A DNA stretch of 64,000 bases from RHKX01 sp046330415 (lineage in GTDB: Bacteria; Actinomycetota; Thermoleophilia; Solirubrobacterales; 70-9), in NCBI GenBank assembly GCA_046330415.1, contig JAXLSW010000016.1, positions 87,305-151,304 on the forward strand. Reading direction: 5' to 3'. The notes under the pieces are model-generated. The model saw only the letters and a list, made by a program, of their open reading frames with translations. It was not told where the DNA came from and ran no database searches. Numbering within the stretch: the stretch's first letter is position 1; every line of letters starts with the position of its first letter. The position numbers and the translations under genes are program-made. This document shows positions 55,807 through 63,970 of this stretch, piece by piece.

Positions 55807-58614
55807 ATGGAAGGCGGCGGACTTCTACTCGTCGAGCGGGACCGGGAGCTGGGGACACTTCGTGGGGCGATCGCGGGGCTCGTCGAGGGGGAGGGACGGG
55901 TCATCGTCGTCGAGGGACCGGCGGGGATCGGCAAGACCGCCCTGCTGGGCGAGGGTCGCGAGCAGGCGGCGGAGCTCGGCGTGCCCATGCTGACCGCCCG
56001 CGGCAGCGAGCTCGAGTCCGGGTTCCCATTCGGGGCGGCGCAGCAGCTGTTCCAGGGCGTTCTCCGCGACCCCGATGCGAAGGCGGTCGCGCTCGCTGAT
56101 GCAGCCGCGGCCGCCGAGGCGGCATTCGACGCGAGCGCCTCCTTCGGCGACGTCTCCTTCTCTGCGCTCCACGGCCTCTACTGGATGACCCTCAACATCG
56201 CCGCCGATGGCCCGCTGCTGCTCGTCGTCGACGACCTGCAGTGGTGCGACCGCCCCTCGCTGCGGTTCCTCGCCTATCTCGCACACCGGCTGGAGAGCAC
56301 CACGGTCGGGGTGCTCGCCGGTATCCGGACGACCGACCCCGGCGTCGACCCCGGCCTCGTCGCCGACATCGCCTCCGACCCGTCGACGGTGGTGATCCGC
56401 CCCGGCCCGCTCAGCCTCGAGGCGACAGGGGAGGTCGTCTCGTCCCGCTTCGAGGCCGCCCCCAACCACAGCTTCTCCATGGCCTGCCTGGACGTCACCG
56501 GAGGCAACCCGCTGCTGCTCGGCGAGCTGCTCGGTGCTCTCGCTCGCGAGGGGGTGGAGCCGACCGGTGCCGGAGCCGACGCGATCTCAGAGGTCGGACC
56601 GCGGGCGATCACGCGGACCGTGCGCCAGCGGCTCTCGGGGCTCCCGGAGGAAGCCGTGAGTGTGGCCCGCGCCACCGCCATCCTCGGCGATGGAACCGAC
56701 CTCACTTCGATCGCCGCTCTGGCTGGCCTCGAGGTCGCCGATGTCGCGGCGAGCACCGATCAGCTCGCGCAGGCGGAGATCCTCAGGGCCGGAGCGCCGA
56801 TCGGATTCGTCCACGCGCTTGTGCGGGACTCGGTCTACGAGGAGATCCCGCTCGGCGAGAGGCAGCTGGAGCACGCTCGCGCCGCCCGCCTGGCCTTCGA
56901 CGCCGGTGCGCCGGCCGAGAAGGTGGCGGCGCAGCTGCTGGCCGCGCCGCCGAGCGGCGAGCCCTGGGCGGCGGACGTGCTCACGAGCGCCGCCGACGAG
57001 GCCACCCGTCGGGGCGCATCGGACGTCGCGATCGACCTGCTGAGGCGGCTCCTCGAGGAGCCGATCGAGCAGCAGCGCCGGGCCGGAGTCCTCCTTCAGC
57101 TGGGGGTCGCGGAGGCGAAGGCGACCGACCGTGATGGAGCCGTCGCGCACCTGCGCTCCGCCTACGAGCAGCTCGAGGCGCCCGGGCTGCGCGGAGCGGC
57201 GGCGTTCGCGCTCTCCCGCACCCTGCTGTTCATCGGCCGCGCGCAGGAAGCAGCCGACCTGGCGGCGGAGGCCGGCGCCGGTCTCGGCGAGGACGAGCCC
57301 GATCTCGCGAAGATGATCGAGTCGAACGAGCTCACCAGCCTCTACTTCGGGGCCAGTGTGCGCGACGGCGCGGAGCGCTTTGCCCGCTATCACAGGCTCC
57401 CGGAGGAGGCGAGTGGAGGCGACGGCGTGCTCTCGGCATCGGCGTCATACGACTGGATGTATCGGGGAGGCAGCGCCGAGGAGTGCAGCGAGCTCGCCCT
57501 CGCGGCCATCGATCTCGCCGAGACGCTCGAGCAGGACAACGGGCTCGCCTGGGTCACCGCGAACGTCGTCCTCGTCGCCGCCGAGCGCCCGGAGGCGATG
57601 GAGGCGTGGGACCGCGCACTCGCCCGCTCGCACCAGGAGGGATCGATGTTCGGCGTCCTCACGGTGCACCTCTGGCGCGGCTTCACCGAGCTTCGCCATG
57701 GCGACCTGCCGGCGGCAGAGGAGTCGCTGCGCGCCGGGATCGAGCAGATCGTGCTGCTCGGCGGTGCGACGCGCGACTACGGGCAAGGGCTGCTCTGCTC
57801 GACGTTGCTCGCTCGCGGCCGGATCGACGCCGCGGAGGAGGTCCTGCACGAGATCCCGCGGCCGGAGGGAACCGGGGACGGGTCCCTGCTCTGGCGCTCT
57901 TGCGAGATCGAGCTGCTGCTCGAGCGCGGCCGCTTCGAGGAAGCCCTGCGCAAGGCACGCAAGCATGCGGAGCTGTGCGGCTGGAGGACCAACCCGGCCT
58001 ACGTGCAGACGCTCACCTTCCAGGCGCGTGCTCTCGACGGGCTCGGCTATCGGGACGAGGCGTTCGAGGTGCTCGGGCGCGAGCTCGAGGCGGCGGAGGC
58101 CTGGGGCGCCAACGGCGCGATCGGCCGGGTGCTCAGGCTGCGCGGCGAGATCGCCCGGGAGGCGGGTCGCGAGGACCTGGAGCGGGCGGTCGAGCTCCTC
58201 GAGGCGTCGCCGATGCGCCTTGAGCTGGCCCGCGCGCTGTGCGCGCTCGGTTCGCTGATCCGCTTGGACCGCAAGCCGACTGAGGCCCGCGAGCCGCTGC
58301 GGCGGGCGCTCGAGATCGCCGAGGTCTGCGAGGCGGCGCCGCTCGCCGCCCACGCCCGGACCGAGCTTCACGCGACCGGGGCCCGCCCTCGCAGCAGCGC
58401 TCTCAGCGGGCCGGGAGCACTGACGCCGTCGGAGCGCCGCGTGGCCGACCTCGCGGCGTCAGGTGAGACCAACAAGCAGATCGCCCAGGCGCTCTTCGTC
58501 ACGCCGAAGACGGTCGAGGTCCACCTCTCGAACACCTACCGGAAGCTCGAGATCAGCTCCCGCCGGGAGCTGGCGGGAGCGCTCGCCGAGGGCGGTCCAG
58601 CCGACGACGAATAG
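55807..58614 (+). CDS. Large LuxR-family regulator with AAA domain (LAL type)
   Basis: A 935-residue LAL regulator. The N-terminal NTPase has Walker A GPAGIGKTALL (38-48) and Walker B LLLVVDDLQWCD; the middle ~500 residues are TPR-like helical repeats (LARGRIDAAEEVLHEIP etc.); the C-terminus is a LuxR HTH (LTPSERRVADLAASGETNKQ, IAQALFVTPKTVEVHLSNTY). LAL proteins often activate secondary-metabolite or catabolic operons in actinobacteria; target unknown. No obvious biosynthetic cluster is adjacent. TAGTCT, formed by its stop codon (58612-58617), is the likely promoter of the next gene. Confidence 0.93.
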   Translation: MEGGGLLLVERDRELGTLRGAIAGLVEGEGRVIVVEGPAGIGKTALLGEGREQAAELGVPMLTARGSELESGFPFGAAQQLFQGVLRDPDAKAVALADAAAAAEAAFDASASFGDVSFSALHGLYWMTLNIAADGPLLLVVDDLQWCDRPSLRFLAYLAHRLESTTVGVLAGIRTTDPGVDPGLVADIASDPSTVVIRPGPLSLEATGEVVSSRFEAAPNHSFSMACLDVTGGNPLLLGELLGALAREGVEPTGAGADAISEVGPRAITRTVRQRLSGLPEEAVSVARATAILGDGTDLTSIAALAGLEVADVAASTDQLAQAEILRAGAPIGFVHALVRDSVYEEIPLGERQLEHARAARLAFDAGAPAEKVAAQLLAAPPSGEPWAADVLTSAADEATRRGASDVAIDLLRRLLEEPIEQQRRAGVLLQLGVAEAKATDRDGAVAHLRSAYEQLEAPGLRGAAAFALSRTLLFIGRAQEAADLAAEAGAGLGEDEPDLAKMIESNELTSLYFGASVRDGAERFARYHRLPEEASGGDGVLSASASYDWMYRGGSAEECSELALAAIDLAETLEQDNGLAWVTANVVLVAAERPEAMEAWDRALARSHQEGSMFGVLTVHLWRGFTELRHGDLPAAEESLRAGIEQIVLLGGATRDYGQGLLCSTLLARGRIDAAEEVLHEIPRPEGTGDGSLLWRSCEIELLLERGRFEEALRKARKHAELCGWRTNPAYVQTLTFQARALDGLGYRDEAFEVLGRELEAAEAWGANGAIGRVLRLRGEIAREAGREDLERAVELLEASPMRLELARALCALGSLIRLDRKPTEAREPLRRALEIAEVCEAAPLAAHARTELHATGARPRSSALSGPGALTPSERRVADLAASGETNKQIAQALFVTPKTVEVHLSNTYRKLEISSRRELAGALAEGGPADDE

Positions 58615-58617
58615 TCT
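58612..58617 (+). promoter_or_regulatory. -10-like TAGTCT overlapping stop codon
   Basis: The TAG stop at 58612-58614 forms TAGTCT. Transcription would start near 58624 and give a leader with Shine-Dalgarno GAAGGGA before ATG 58650. Confidence 0.4.
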
Positions 58618-58649
58618 GCGCCGACACGCTCGCTCCCGAAGGGATGGAC

Positions 58650-58964
58650 ATGAAACTGAAGACGACCATCGTGGCGGCCATCGTCGGCCTCGCCGCGGTC
58701 CTGGCTCTCGCCGGCTGCTCGAAGACCGTCGACTCCGACGACCTCGAGAGCCAGCTCACCGAGCAGCTAGCGCCGCAGCTGGGCACGACCGAGGATCAGG
58801 CGTCGGTCGATTGCCCCGACGACGAGAAGGCGGAGAAGGGCAACACCTTCACCTGCACCTTCAAGGACGACAAGAGCGGCCAGTCCATCGACGTCGAGGT
58901 GACGATCACCGACGACGACGGCACGTTCTCCGCGAAGACGGTGGGTCAGCCGACAGGCGGCTGA
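58650..58964 (+). CDS. DUF4333-type lipoprotein
   Basis: A 104-residue lipoprotein: lipobox LALAGC (C23) in a classical signal, followed by a DUF4333-like domain (DLESQLTEQLAPQLGT, VDCPDDEKAEKGNTFTCTFKD, VEVTITDDDGTFS) with a conserved Cys pair. Common in actinobacteria, function unknown. ATG 58650 is chosen for its Shine-Dalgarno; ATG 58644 adds two residues. Confidence 0.88.
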   Translation: MKLKTTIVAAIVGLAAVLALAGCSKTVDSDDLESQLTEQLAPQLGTTEDQASVDCPDDEKAEKGNTFTCTFKDDKSGQSIDVEVTITDDDGTFSAKTVGQPTGG

Positions 58965-58999
58965 GCAGTCAGCCGGGAGCCAGGGGCGCCAGCGCGCCT

Positions 59000-59037
59000 G
59001 GGGTGACTCAGACCACGATTCTGGTCTCAGTCACCCC
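59000..59037. repeat. Hairpin repeat, copy 1
   Basis: GGGGTGACTCAGACCA (59000-59015), loop CGATTC, TGGTCTCAGTCACCCC (59022-59037): 16-bp stem with one mismatch. Located between convergent genes, a good bidirectional terminator. Confidence 0.85.
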
Positions 59038-59070
59038 GGGAGGCTGGCTGCGGCAACCCCGCCGCTCCCT

Positions 59071-59108
59071 GGGGTGACTCAGACCACGATTCTGGTCTCT
59101 CCCACCCC
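59071..59108. repeat. Hairpin repeat, copy 2
   Basis: Same left arm and loop as copy 1, 71 bp downstream; the right arm is partly diverged (TGGTCTCTCCCACCCC). Tandem duplication of a terminator-like hairpin. Confidence 0.8.
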
Positions 59109-59121
59109 AGGTGGGTCAGGT

Positions 59122-59213
59122 CGCCGGCTGTCGGGAGGCCGCGCGGCATGGTGGGAGGCCGCGCCGGCTGTCGGGGGTCGCCGCATGTCGGAGGCCGCGC
59201 CGGCTGTTGCCGG
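59122..59213. repeat. Imperfect short tandem repeats
   Basis: GGAGGCCGCGC occurs three times and CGGCTGT three times in a shuffled array. Noncoding as far as I can see. With the two hairpins it fills the 261-bp gap 58965-59225. Confidence 0.6.
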
Positions 59214-59225
59214 ATCGCGCGCGCC

Positions 59226-60119
59226 CTACGCCAGCGCGGCGATGCGGTCGTCGACCGCGACGGTGCTGGCGATGTGCTTCGGCATGCCCAGCTCCTTCGG
59301 CGAGTAGCCGAGGGCGAGGCCGACGAGCTGGGGGAGATGCAGGACGGCGAGGCCGAGGTCGCGACCGACGACCTTCGCCGCTTCCGGCTGCTGCATGTCG
59401 AGGTTGAGGTGGCAGAGCGGGCAGGGCGTGACCAGGCAGTCGGCGCCGGCGTCGATCGCGTCACCGACGTGGGTGCCGGCCTGCTTCAGCGAGGTCTCGC
59501 GGTTCATCGTGATGACCGGGAAGCCGCAGCAGCGGCGGGCGCCGTCGTACTCGACGACCTGGCCGCCGAGCGTCTCGATGACGCGCTCGAGGTAGAGGTC
59601 GCGGTCGGGGTGCTCGTCGTAGCCGAGGCGATCCTTCGGGCGGATCACGTAGCAGCCGTAGAAGGGGCCGACGCGCAGGCCCTCGAGCGGGCGCTTGACC
59701 TTCGACTTCAGCGTCTCGAGGCCGATGTCCTCGACGAGCAGCCAGAGGAAGTTCTTGTTGGTGAAGCCGTCCTTGTCCTTGGTGTAGGCGAGGCCCTCGC
59801 CGCTCAGCGTCTCGTTGATGTGAGCGCGGTAGGCGGAGTCGGCGTCGAGCCGCTCCTGACACTCCGACTGAGCGCCCTGGCAGGTCGAGCAGATGTTCAT
59901 CATCGCCAGGCCCGTGTCCTGGGCGAGCGCGAAGGTGCGGGCGTTGAGCGTGTCGGCGAGCTCCTGGTTGTGCTCGGCGATGACGCCGGCGCCGCAGCAG
60001 TTGGCGCGGTCGAGCGTCACGAGCTCGATGTCGAGCGCCTTGGCGGTCAGCTCCATCGAGCCGTGGAGCTCGGGGGTGAACCCTCGCGAGACGCATCCGG
60101 GCCAGTAAGCGAGCTTCAT
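59226..60119 (-). CDS. Succinate dehydrogenase/fumarate reductase CCG-domain subunit (HdrB/SdhE-like)
   Basis: A 297-residue protein with two CCG domains (NCCGAG ... CSTCQG, and RCCGFP ... CPLCHLN), the fold of heterodisulfide reductase HdrB and of the membrane-anchor subunit of type-E succinate:quinone reductases. It likely binds an FeS cluster (noncubane in relatives) and passes electrons to the quinone. It is the last gene of the operon A-B-E; ATG 60119 overlaps the sdhB stop (ATGA). Confidence 0.92.
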   Translation of the reverse strand: MKLAYWPGCVSRGFTPELHGSMELTAKALDIELVTLDRANCCGAGVIAEHNQELADTLNARTFALAQDTGLAMMNICSTCQGAQSECQERLDADSAYRAHINETLSGEGLAYTKDKDGFTNKNFLWLLVEDIGLETLKSKVKRPLEGLRVGPFYGCYVIRPKDRLGYDEHPDRDLYLERVIETLGGQVVEYDGARRCCGFPVITMNRETSLKQAGTHVGDAIDAGADCLVTPCPLCHLNLDMQQPEAAKVVGRDLGLAVLHLPQLVGLALGYSPKELGMPKHIASTVAVDDRIAALA

Positions 60120-61312
60120 GATGGTGTTACCTCCTCGGCCTGGGGGGCCGCCGTGATGTCTGCTGCGGGGACCCCCTCGGCACCGGGGGCGCCCTCCTCC
60201 TCGCCGCCCTCGCCGATGATGTAGAGGTTGAGCTCGATCCGGCTCTCCTCGGTCTTCTCGTAGATCCGCTTGACGTGGTCCTGCGAGTCGCCGGGAAGCT
60301 TGTGGTGCACGCCGGGGATCAGCTTCGGGATCGAGCGCATCTTGCCGGTGCGGATGCCCCGGACCGCGGTGGGCAGCGACTCGATCAGCCCCTTCATCGA
60401 GCGGATCGTCGGCATCAGCTTGCCCTTGATGCCCGGGGCGAAGGACTCCTGCAGCAGCAGGGACTCGTCGAGCGTGCCCTTCTTCTCGATGTTCTTGACG
60501 AAGGCGAGCTCGTGGTTGCGGCCGTTGTTGACGTCCTGGATGTCGTGGTCGTGGCCGGCGAGGCGGCGCAGCCTCATGATCTGGTTCATCGGCGCGACGC
60601 CCTTGGGGCACGCGTCGATGCACGAGAAGCAGTGGGTGCAGTCGTAGATGCCGTGCGGGTCGTTGGCGAGGTCGTAGAGCCGCTCGGTCGTCTGCCCGTC
60701 GCGGGGATCGCCGACGAAGCGATACGCCTTCGCAAGCGCCGCGGGGCCGATGAAGCCGGGGTCGGCCTCCATCGACAGGCACGCCGACACGCAGGAGCCG
60801 CACTGGATGCAGGCGACCGACTGGGTGACGTCGACCATCGCCTCCGCGGGCACGATGTACTCGCGCTCGGGCGGCGGGCCGCTGGGCATCAGCCAGGGGC
60901 TGACGCGCCGGTACTTCTCCCAATGGGTCGACTCCATGTCGACCACGAGGTCCTTGATGACGGGCATGTTGCCCATCGGCTCGACGACGATCTCCGGCTT
61001 CCCGCTGGCCGAGATGGTGCTCTCCCCGTCGGCCTTGCGCTCGGCCTCCTCGGCGGCTTCGCCGATCTGCGTCTTGCAGGCGAGGGTCGACTGGCCGTTG
61101 ATCTTGACCCCGCAGGAGCCGCAGATCGCCGCCCGGCAGGAGCAGCGGACGGCGAGCGTCCCGTCCTCGCCGTCGCGGGCCTGCAGGAGGCCGTCGAGAA
61201 CCGAGAGGGTGGGGTCGAGCTCGACGTCGAAGCTGTCCCAGTAGGCGCCGCGCTTGTCGTCCTCGGTCGCCTCGGGCTGGAAGCGCCGGACCTTGAGGGT
61301 GTACTCCGCCAT
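60116..61312 (-). CDS. sdhB: Succinate dehydrogenase/fumarate reductase iron-sulfur subunit
   Basis: A 398-residue protein. [2Fe-2S] cysteines are in VRCSCRAAICGSCGVKING plus the following LACKT; two ferredoxin-type motifs, CIQCGSCVSACLS and CTHCFSCIDACPKG, follow. The classical SdhB usually has one [3Fe-4S] motif; here both are CxxCxxCxxxC, as in type-E enzymes. A C-terminal extension of about 140 residues (RRLAGHDHDIQDVNNGRN onward) is longer than classical SdhB and ends in an acidic Gly/Ala tail. ATG 61312 lies 2 nt after the sdhA stop. Confidence 0.93.
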   Translation of the reverse strand: MAEYTLKVRRFQPEATEDDKRGAYWDSFDVELDPTLSVLDGLLQARDGEDGTLAVRCSCRAAICGSCGVKINGQSTLACKTQIGEAAEEAERKADGESTISASGKPEIVVEPMGNMPVIKDLVVDMESTHWEKYRRVSPWLMPSGPPPEREYIVPAEAMVDVTQSVACIQCGSCVSACLSMEADPGFIGPAALAKAYRFVGDPRDGQTTERLYDLANDPHGIYDCTHCFSCIDACPKGVAPMNQIMRLRRLAGHDHDIQDVNNGRNHELAFVKNIEKKGTLDESLLLQESFAPGIKGKLMPTIRSMKGLIESLPTAVRGIRTGKMRSIPKLIPGVHHKLPGDSQDHVKRIYEKTEESRIELNLYIIGEGGEEEGAPGAEGVPAADITAAPQAEEVTPS

Positions 61313-61314
61313 GA

Positions 61315-63000
61315 CTAGTAGGTCCTCTCCTGCGGTTGCCAGTCGGTGATGGTCACCGGCGAGTAGCTGAGCTCGGGCCCATCGCCATTCAGCGACACGT
61401 CGATGTGCTTGAGCCACTCCTCGTCGTTGCGCTCGGGGTAATCGGTTCGGTACTGGGCGCCGCGGCTCTCCTTGCGCTCCAGTGCCGACATGCAGACCGC
61501 CTCGGCCTGGTCGAGCATGTTCTGCAGCTCGAGCGCGCCGAGCACGTCCTGGTTGAAGATCGTGCCGCGGTCGTCGATCCACGCTCCCTCGGCCTCCTCC
61601 TTGAGGCGGCGGACCGTGTCGAGCGCCGACTGGATGCCCTCCTCGTCGCGGAACACCGCGACCTTGGAGTCCATCGTCGCGCCGAGCTCGGCCTTGATCT
61701 CGGAGACCCGGCGCCCGGAGCGCTCGCGGTTGACGATCGCCTGCACCCGCGCCTCCTCGCTCTCGAGGATCGTGCGGGAAACGCGGTCGAACCCGCGGCC
61801 GGCGGCGTGCTTGGCCGCGTCCTCGCCGGAGCGGCGCCCGAAGATGAGCGTGTCGAGCAGGGAGTTCGCGCCGAGGCGGTTGCCGCCGTGGACGGAGACG
61901 CAGGCGACCTCGCCGGCGGCGTAGAGGCCCTTGACGTCGGTGCGGCCCCAGATGTCGGTCTTGACGCCGCCCATCGTGTAGTGGTTGCCCGGCTTGATGT
62001 GGATGGGCTCGCGGGTGATGTCGACGCCGGCGAAGTCGCGACCGACGAGGACGATCTCGCGTAGCGCCTCGTGGATCCGCTTCCTCGGGACGACGGTGAC
62101 GTCAAGCGCGACGGTGCCGTCGGGGAAGCCGCGGCCCTCGTTGATCTCGGTCTGCTCGGCGCGGGAGACGACGTCGCGGGAGGCCAGCTCCATCTTGTTC
62201 GGCGCGTACTTCTCCATGAAGCGCTCGCCCTTGGCGTTGAGCAGGTGAGCGCCCTCGCCGCGGGCGCCCTCGGTGATCAGGAAGCCCTTCCCGGCCAGCG
62301 TGGTCGGGTGGTACTGGATCATCTCCATGTCCATCAGCTTCGCCCCGGCCCGGTAGGCCATCGCGATGCCGTCGCCCGTGCAGATCAGGGCGTTGGTGGT
62401 GGGATGCCAGATCTGGCCGTTGCCGCCGGAGGCGAGGATCACGGCCTTCGCCCGGAACAGCTGCATCGAGCCGTCCTTGATGTTCCGGGTGACCGCGCCG
62501 ATGCAGTTGCCGTCGTCGTCGAGAGCCAGCTCGGTGGTGAACCACTCCTCGTAGCGGTCGATCAGGTCCGCGTACTTCATGAGCTGCTCGTAGAGCGTGT
62601 GCATGATCGCCTGACCGGTGATGTCGGCGACGTAGTAGGTGCGGGCCTTGGAGGCGCCGCCGAAGGCCCGGGTGCCGAGCTCGCCCTTCTCGTTGCGGTG
62701 GAAGGTGACGCCGATGTGCTCGAGGTGGAGGAGCTCGTTGGGAGCCTCCCGGCACATGATCTCGACGGCGTCCTGGTCGGACAGGTAGTCGGAGCCCTTG
62801 ATCGTGTCGAAGGCGTGCGACTCCCAGGTGTCGTCGACGGCGAGCGCCGCGTTGATGCCACCCTGCGCCGCGTTCGAGTGCGAGCGGATCGGGTGAACCT
62901 TGGAGATGATCCCCACCGAGACACCTTGCTCGGCGGCTGCGAGGGCGGCGCGCTGGCCGGCTAGGCCGGCGCCGATTACGAGTACGTCATGGTCAGGCAC
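61315..63000 (-). CDS. sdhA: Succinate dehydrogenase/fumarate reductase flavoprotein subunit
   Basis: A 561-residue flavoprotein. FAD fold VLVIGAGLAGQRAALAAAEQG, the covalent FAD His in RSHSNAAQGGIN (H41), the active-site EIMCREAPNELLHLEHIG region, HPTTLAGKGFLITEGARGEG and YTMGGVKTDIWG are intact. There is no Tat signal, so the enzyme faces the cytoplasm. GTG 63000 has TACACT 7 nt upstream (63008-63013, minus). With the iron-sulfur and CCG subunits it forms a type-E succinate:quinone oxidoreductase; no SdhC/SdhD cytochrome gene is present. Confidence 0.95.
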   Translation of the reverse strand: MPDHDVLVIGAGLAGQRAALAAAEQGVSVGIISKVHPIRSHSNAAQGGINAALAVDDTWESHAFDTIKGSDYLSDQDAVEIMCREAPNELLHLEHIGVTFHRNEKGELGTRAFGGASKARTYYVADITGQAIMHTLYEQLMKYADLIDRYEEWFTTELALDDDGNCIGAVTRNIKDGSMQLFRAKAVILASGGNGQIWHPTTNALICTGDGIAMAYRAGAKLMDMEMIQYHPTTLAGKGFLITEGARGEGAHLLNAKGERFMEKYAPNKMELASRDVVSRAEQTEINEGRGFPDGTVALDVTVVPRKRIHEALREIVLVGRDFAGVDITREPIHIKPGNHYTMGGVKTDIWGRTDVKGLYAAGEVACVSVHGGNRLGANSLLDTLIFGRRSGEDAAKHAAGRGFDRVSRTILESEEARVQAIVNRERSGRRVSEIKAELGATMDSKVAVFRDEEGIQSALDTVRRLKEEAEGAWIDDRGTIFNQDVLGALELQNMLDQAEAVCMSALERKESRGAQYRTDYPERNDEEWLKHIDVSLNGDGPELSYSPVTITDWQPQERTY

Positions 63001-63007
63001 GGCGGCG

Positions 63008-63013
63008 AGTGTA
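63008..63013 (-). promoter_or_regulatory. -10-like TACACT before the sdh operon
   Basis: TACACT on the minus strand lies 7 nt upstream of GTG 63000, leaderless pattern. Confidence 0.45.
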
Positions 63014-63095
63014 TTCAGCGGCGCGGCGAAGTAGGCGCCTGAAATCCGAGCGCCGCGGTCGGTTTAGGGCGCTGGATCGGCGATCCGTGAGGCGG

Positions 63096-63344
63096 CTAGC
63101 CGAGTTGCAGGGACTCGACCGCCTGCTTCGCCTCGGCGAGGCCGGCGCCGGTCTGCTGGCGGTGAAGCTGGATGGCCTGCATCGTCTGCCCGGCCGCGGC
63201 CAGGGTGCGGACCTCGTCGGAGATCTCGCCGGGGTCGGCGAAGGGGTGCTCCTCGAGGGTGACGGGAGGGTGGACGGAGCCGGCGAGGCGCCGCACCGAT
63301 GCCTCCAGCCAGGCGATCCGCTGCTCGAGCTCGTTGGGTTCCAT
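63096..63344 (-). CDS. Small protein with ribosomal L7/L12 C-terminal-domain-like end
   Basis: An 82-residue protein: an N-terminal helix (EPNELEQRIAWLEASVRRLA) and a C-terminal helix-turn-helix pair (QAIQLHRQQTGAGLAEAKQA) that matches the ExIKxVRxxTGLGLKEAKxLV pattern of the bL12 C-terminal domain. The family is not a true ribosomal protein; similar short L12-CTD-like proteins are known but uncharacterised. TAGGGT lies 7 nt before ATG 63344. Upstream of sdhA on the same strand, possibly the operon's first gene. Confidence 0.72.
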   Translation of the reverse strand: MEPNELEQRIAWLEASVRRLAGSVHPPVTLEEHPFADPGEISDEVRTLAAAGQTMQAIQLHRQQTGAGLAEAKQAVESLQLG

Positions 63345-63442
63345 GGCGCGCACCCTACGTCGGGAGATTCGCGAACGCAACCGCTCGTCGACGATCTCCG
63401 CACACCGTGACTGACACCCCGGCTCACAGTCCCAGCGCCGGA

Positions 63443-63448
63443 TAGGAT
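63443..63448 (+). promoter_or_regulatory. -10-like TAGGAT before 63456
   Basis: TAGGAT lies 7 nt before ATG 63456; no Shine-Dalgarno. Confidence 0.5.
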
Positions 63449-63455
63449 CGCGCCC

Positions 63456-63734
63456 ATGATCCTCTTCACGTGCAACCAGAAAACGAGCGGCCCCGCGTTG
63501 CTGCACCCCTGCACCAAGGCCGGCAAGGCGCTGACCGACGCGGGCTACGACTACGAGATCAAGACCGCGGACGGCTACCGCATCCTCCCGTGGACGCGCG
63601 GTGGCGGCGCCCGCGACGAGGTCAAGGAGCTGTCCGGCCAGGAGAACGTGCCGATCCTCGTCCTCGACGACGGTGAGGTGATCTCCGGCAGCGGCACGAT
63701 CGCCGACTGGGCGAAGGCGAACCCGGCCTCCTAG
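63456..63734 (+). CDS. Glutaredoxin-like / GST N-terminal-like protein
   Basis: A 92-residue thioredoxin-fold protein. The beta-alpha-beta start MILFTCNQKTSGPALLHPCTKAGKALTDAG has a first Cys (C6) and a second (C19) not in a CxxC, so it is not a classical redox glutaredoxin; the C-terminal NVPILVLDDGEVISGSGTIADWAK is GST-N/glutaredoxin-like with cis-Pro at VP. A detoxification or redox-relay role is inference. Confidence 0.8.
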   Translation: MILFTCNQKTSGPALLHPCTKAGKALTDAGYDYEIKTADGYRILPWTRGGGARDEVKELSGQENVPILVLDDGEVISGSGTIADWAKANPAS

Positions 63735-63753
63735 GGTCAGCCGCCGGCGCCCT

Positions 63754-63775
63754 GCGCTGGCCCAACCGCCAGCGC
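63754..63775 (+). terminator. Perfect 8-bp hairpin after the glutaredoxin-like gene
   Basis: GCGCTGGC, loop CCAACC, GCCAGCGC, 19 nt after the stop. It probably terminates transcription. Confidence 0.5.
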
Positions 63776-63787
63776 TGGCCCACGCGT

Positions 63788-63970
63788 CGCGGCACCTCCC
63801 TGCCGCGAGCGGACGTGTCACCGAGAAGCGGGGAACAGCTCCGTTTCCCGGTGACAGGTTCAGGGCCCATCCGCCACGGCCGGCGCCGGGGTGATGGGCA
63901 GCGAGCGGAGCGTGGGAGGTCCCAGTGGGGCCGGCCGTCGCGGTGAGCTCCCCCACCTCCCTTCGCTGCC
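63788..63970. repeat. Three further inverted repeats to the window edge
   Basis: CGCGGCA-CCTCCC-TGCCGCG (63788-63807); TGTCACCG ... CGGTGACA (63816-63856, 19-bp imperfect arms); GGCAGCG ... GGGAGGT with ACCTCCC ... CGCTGCC (63897-63970). I see no gene in 63735-64000. Confidence 0.55.
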
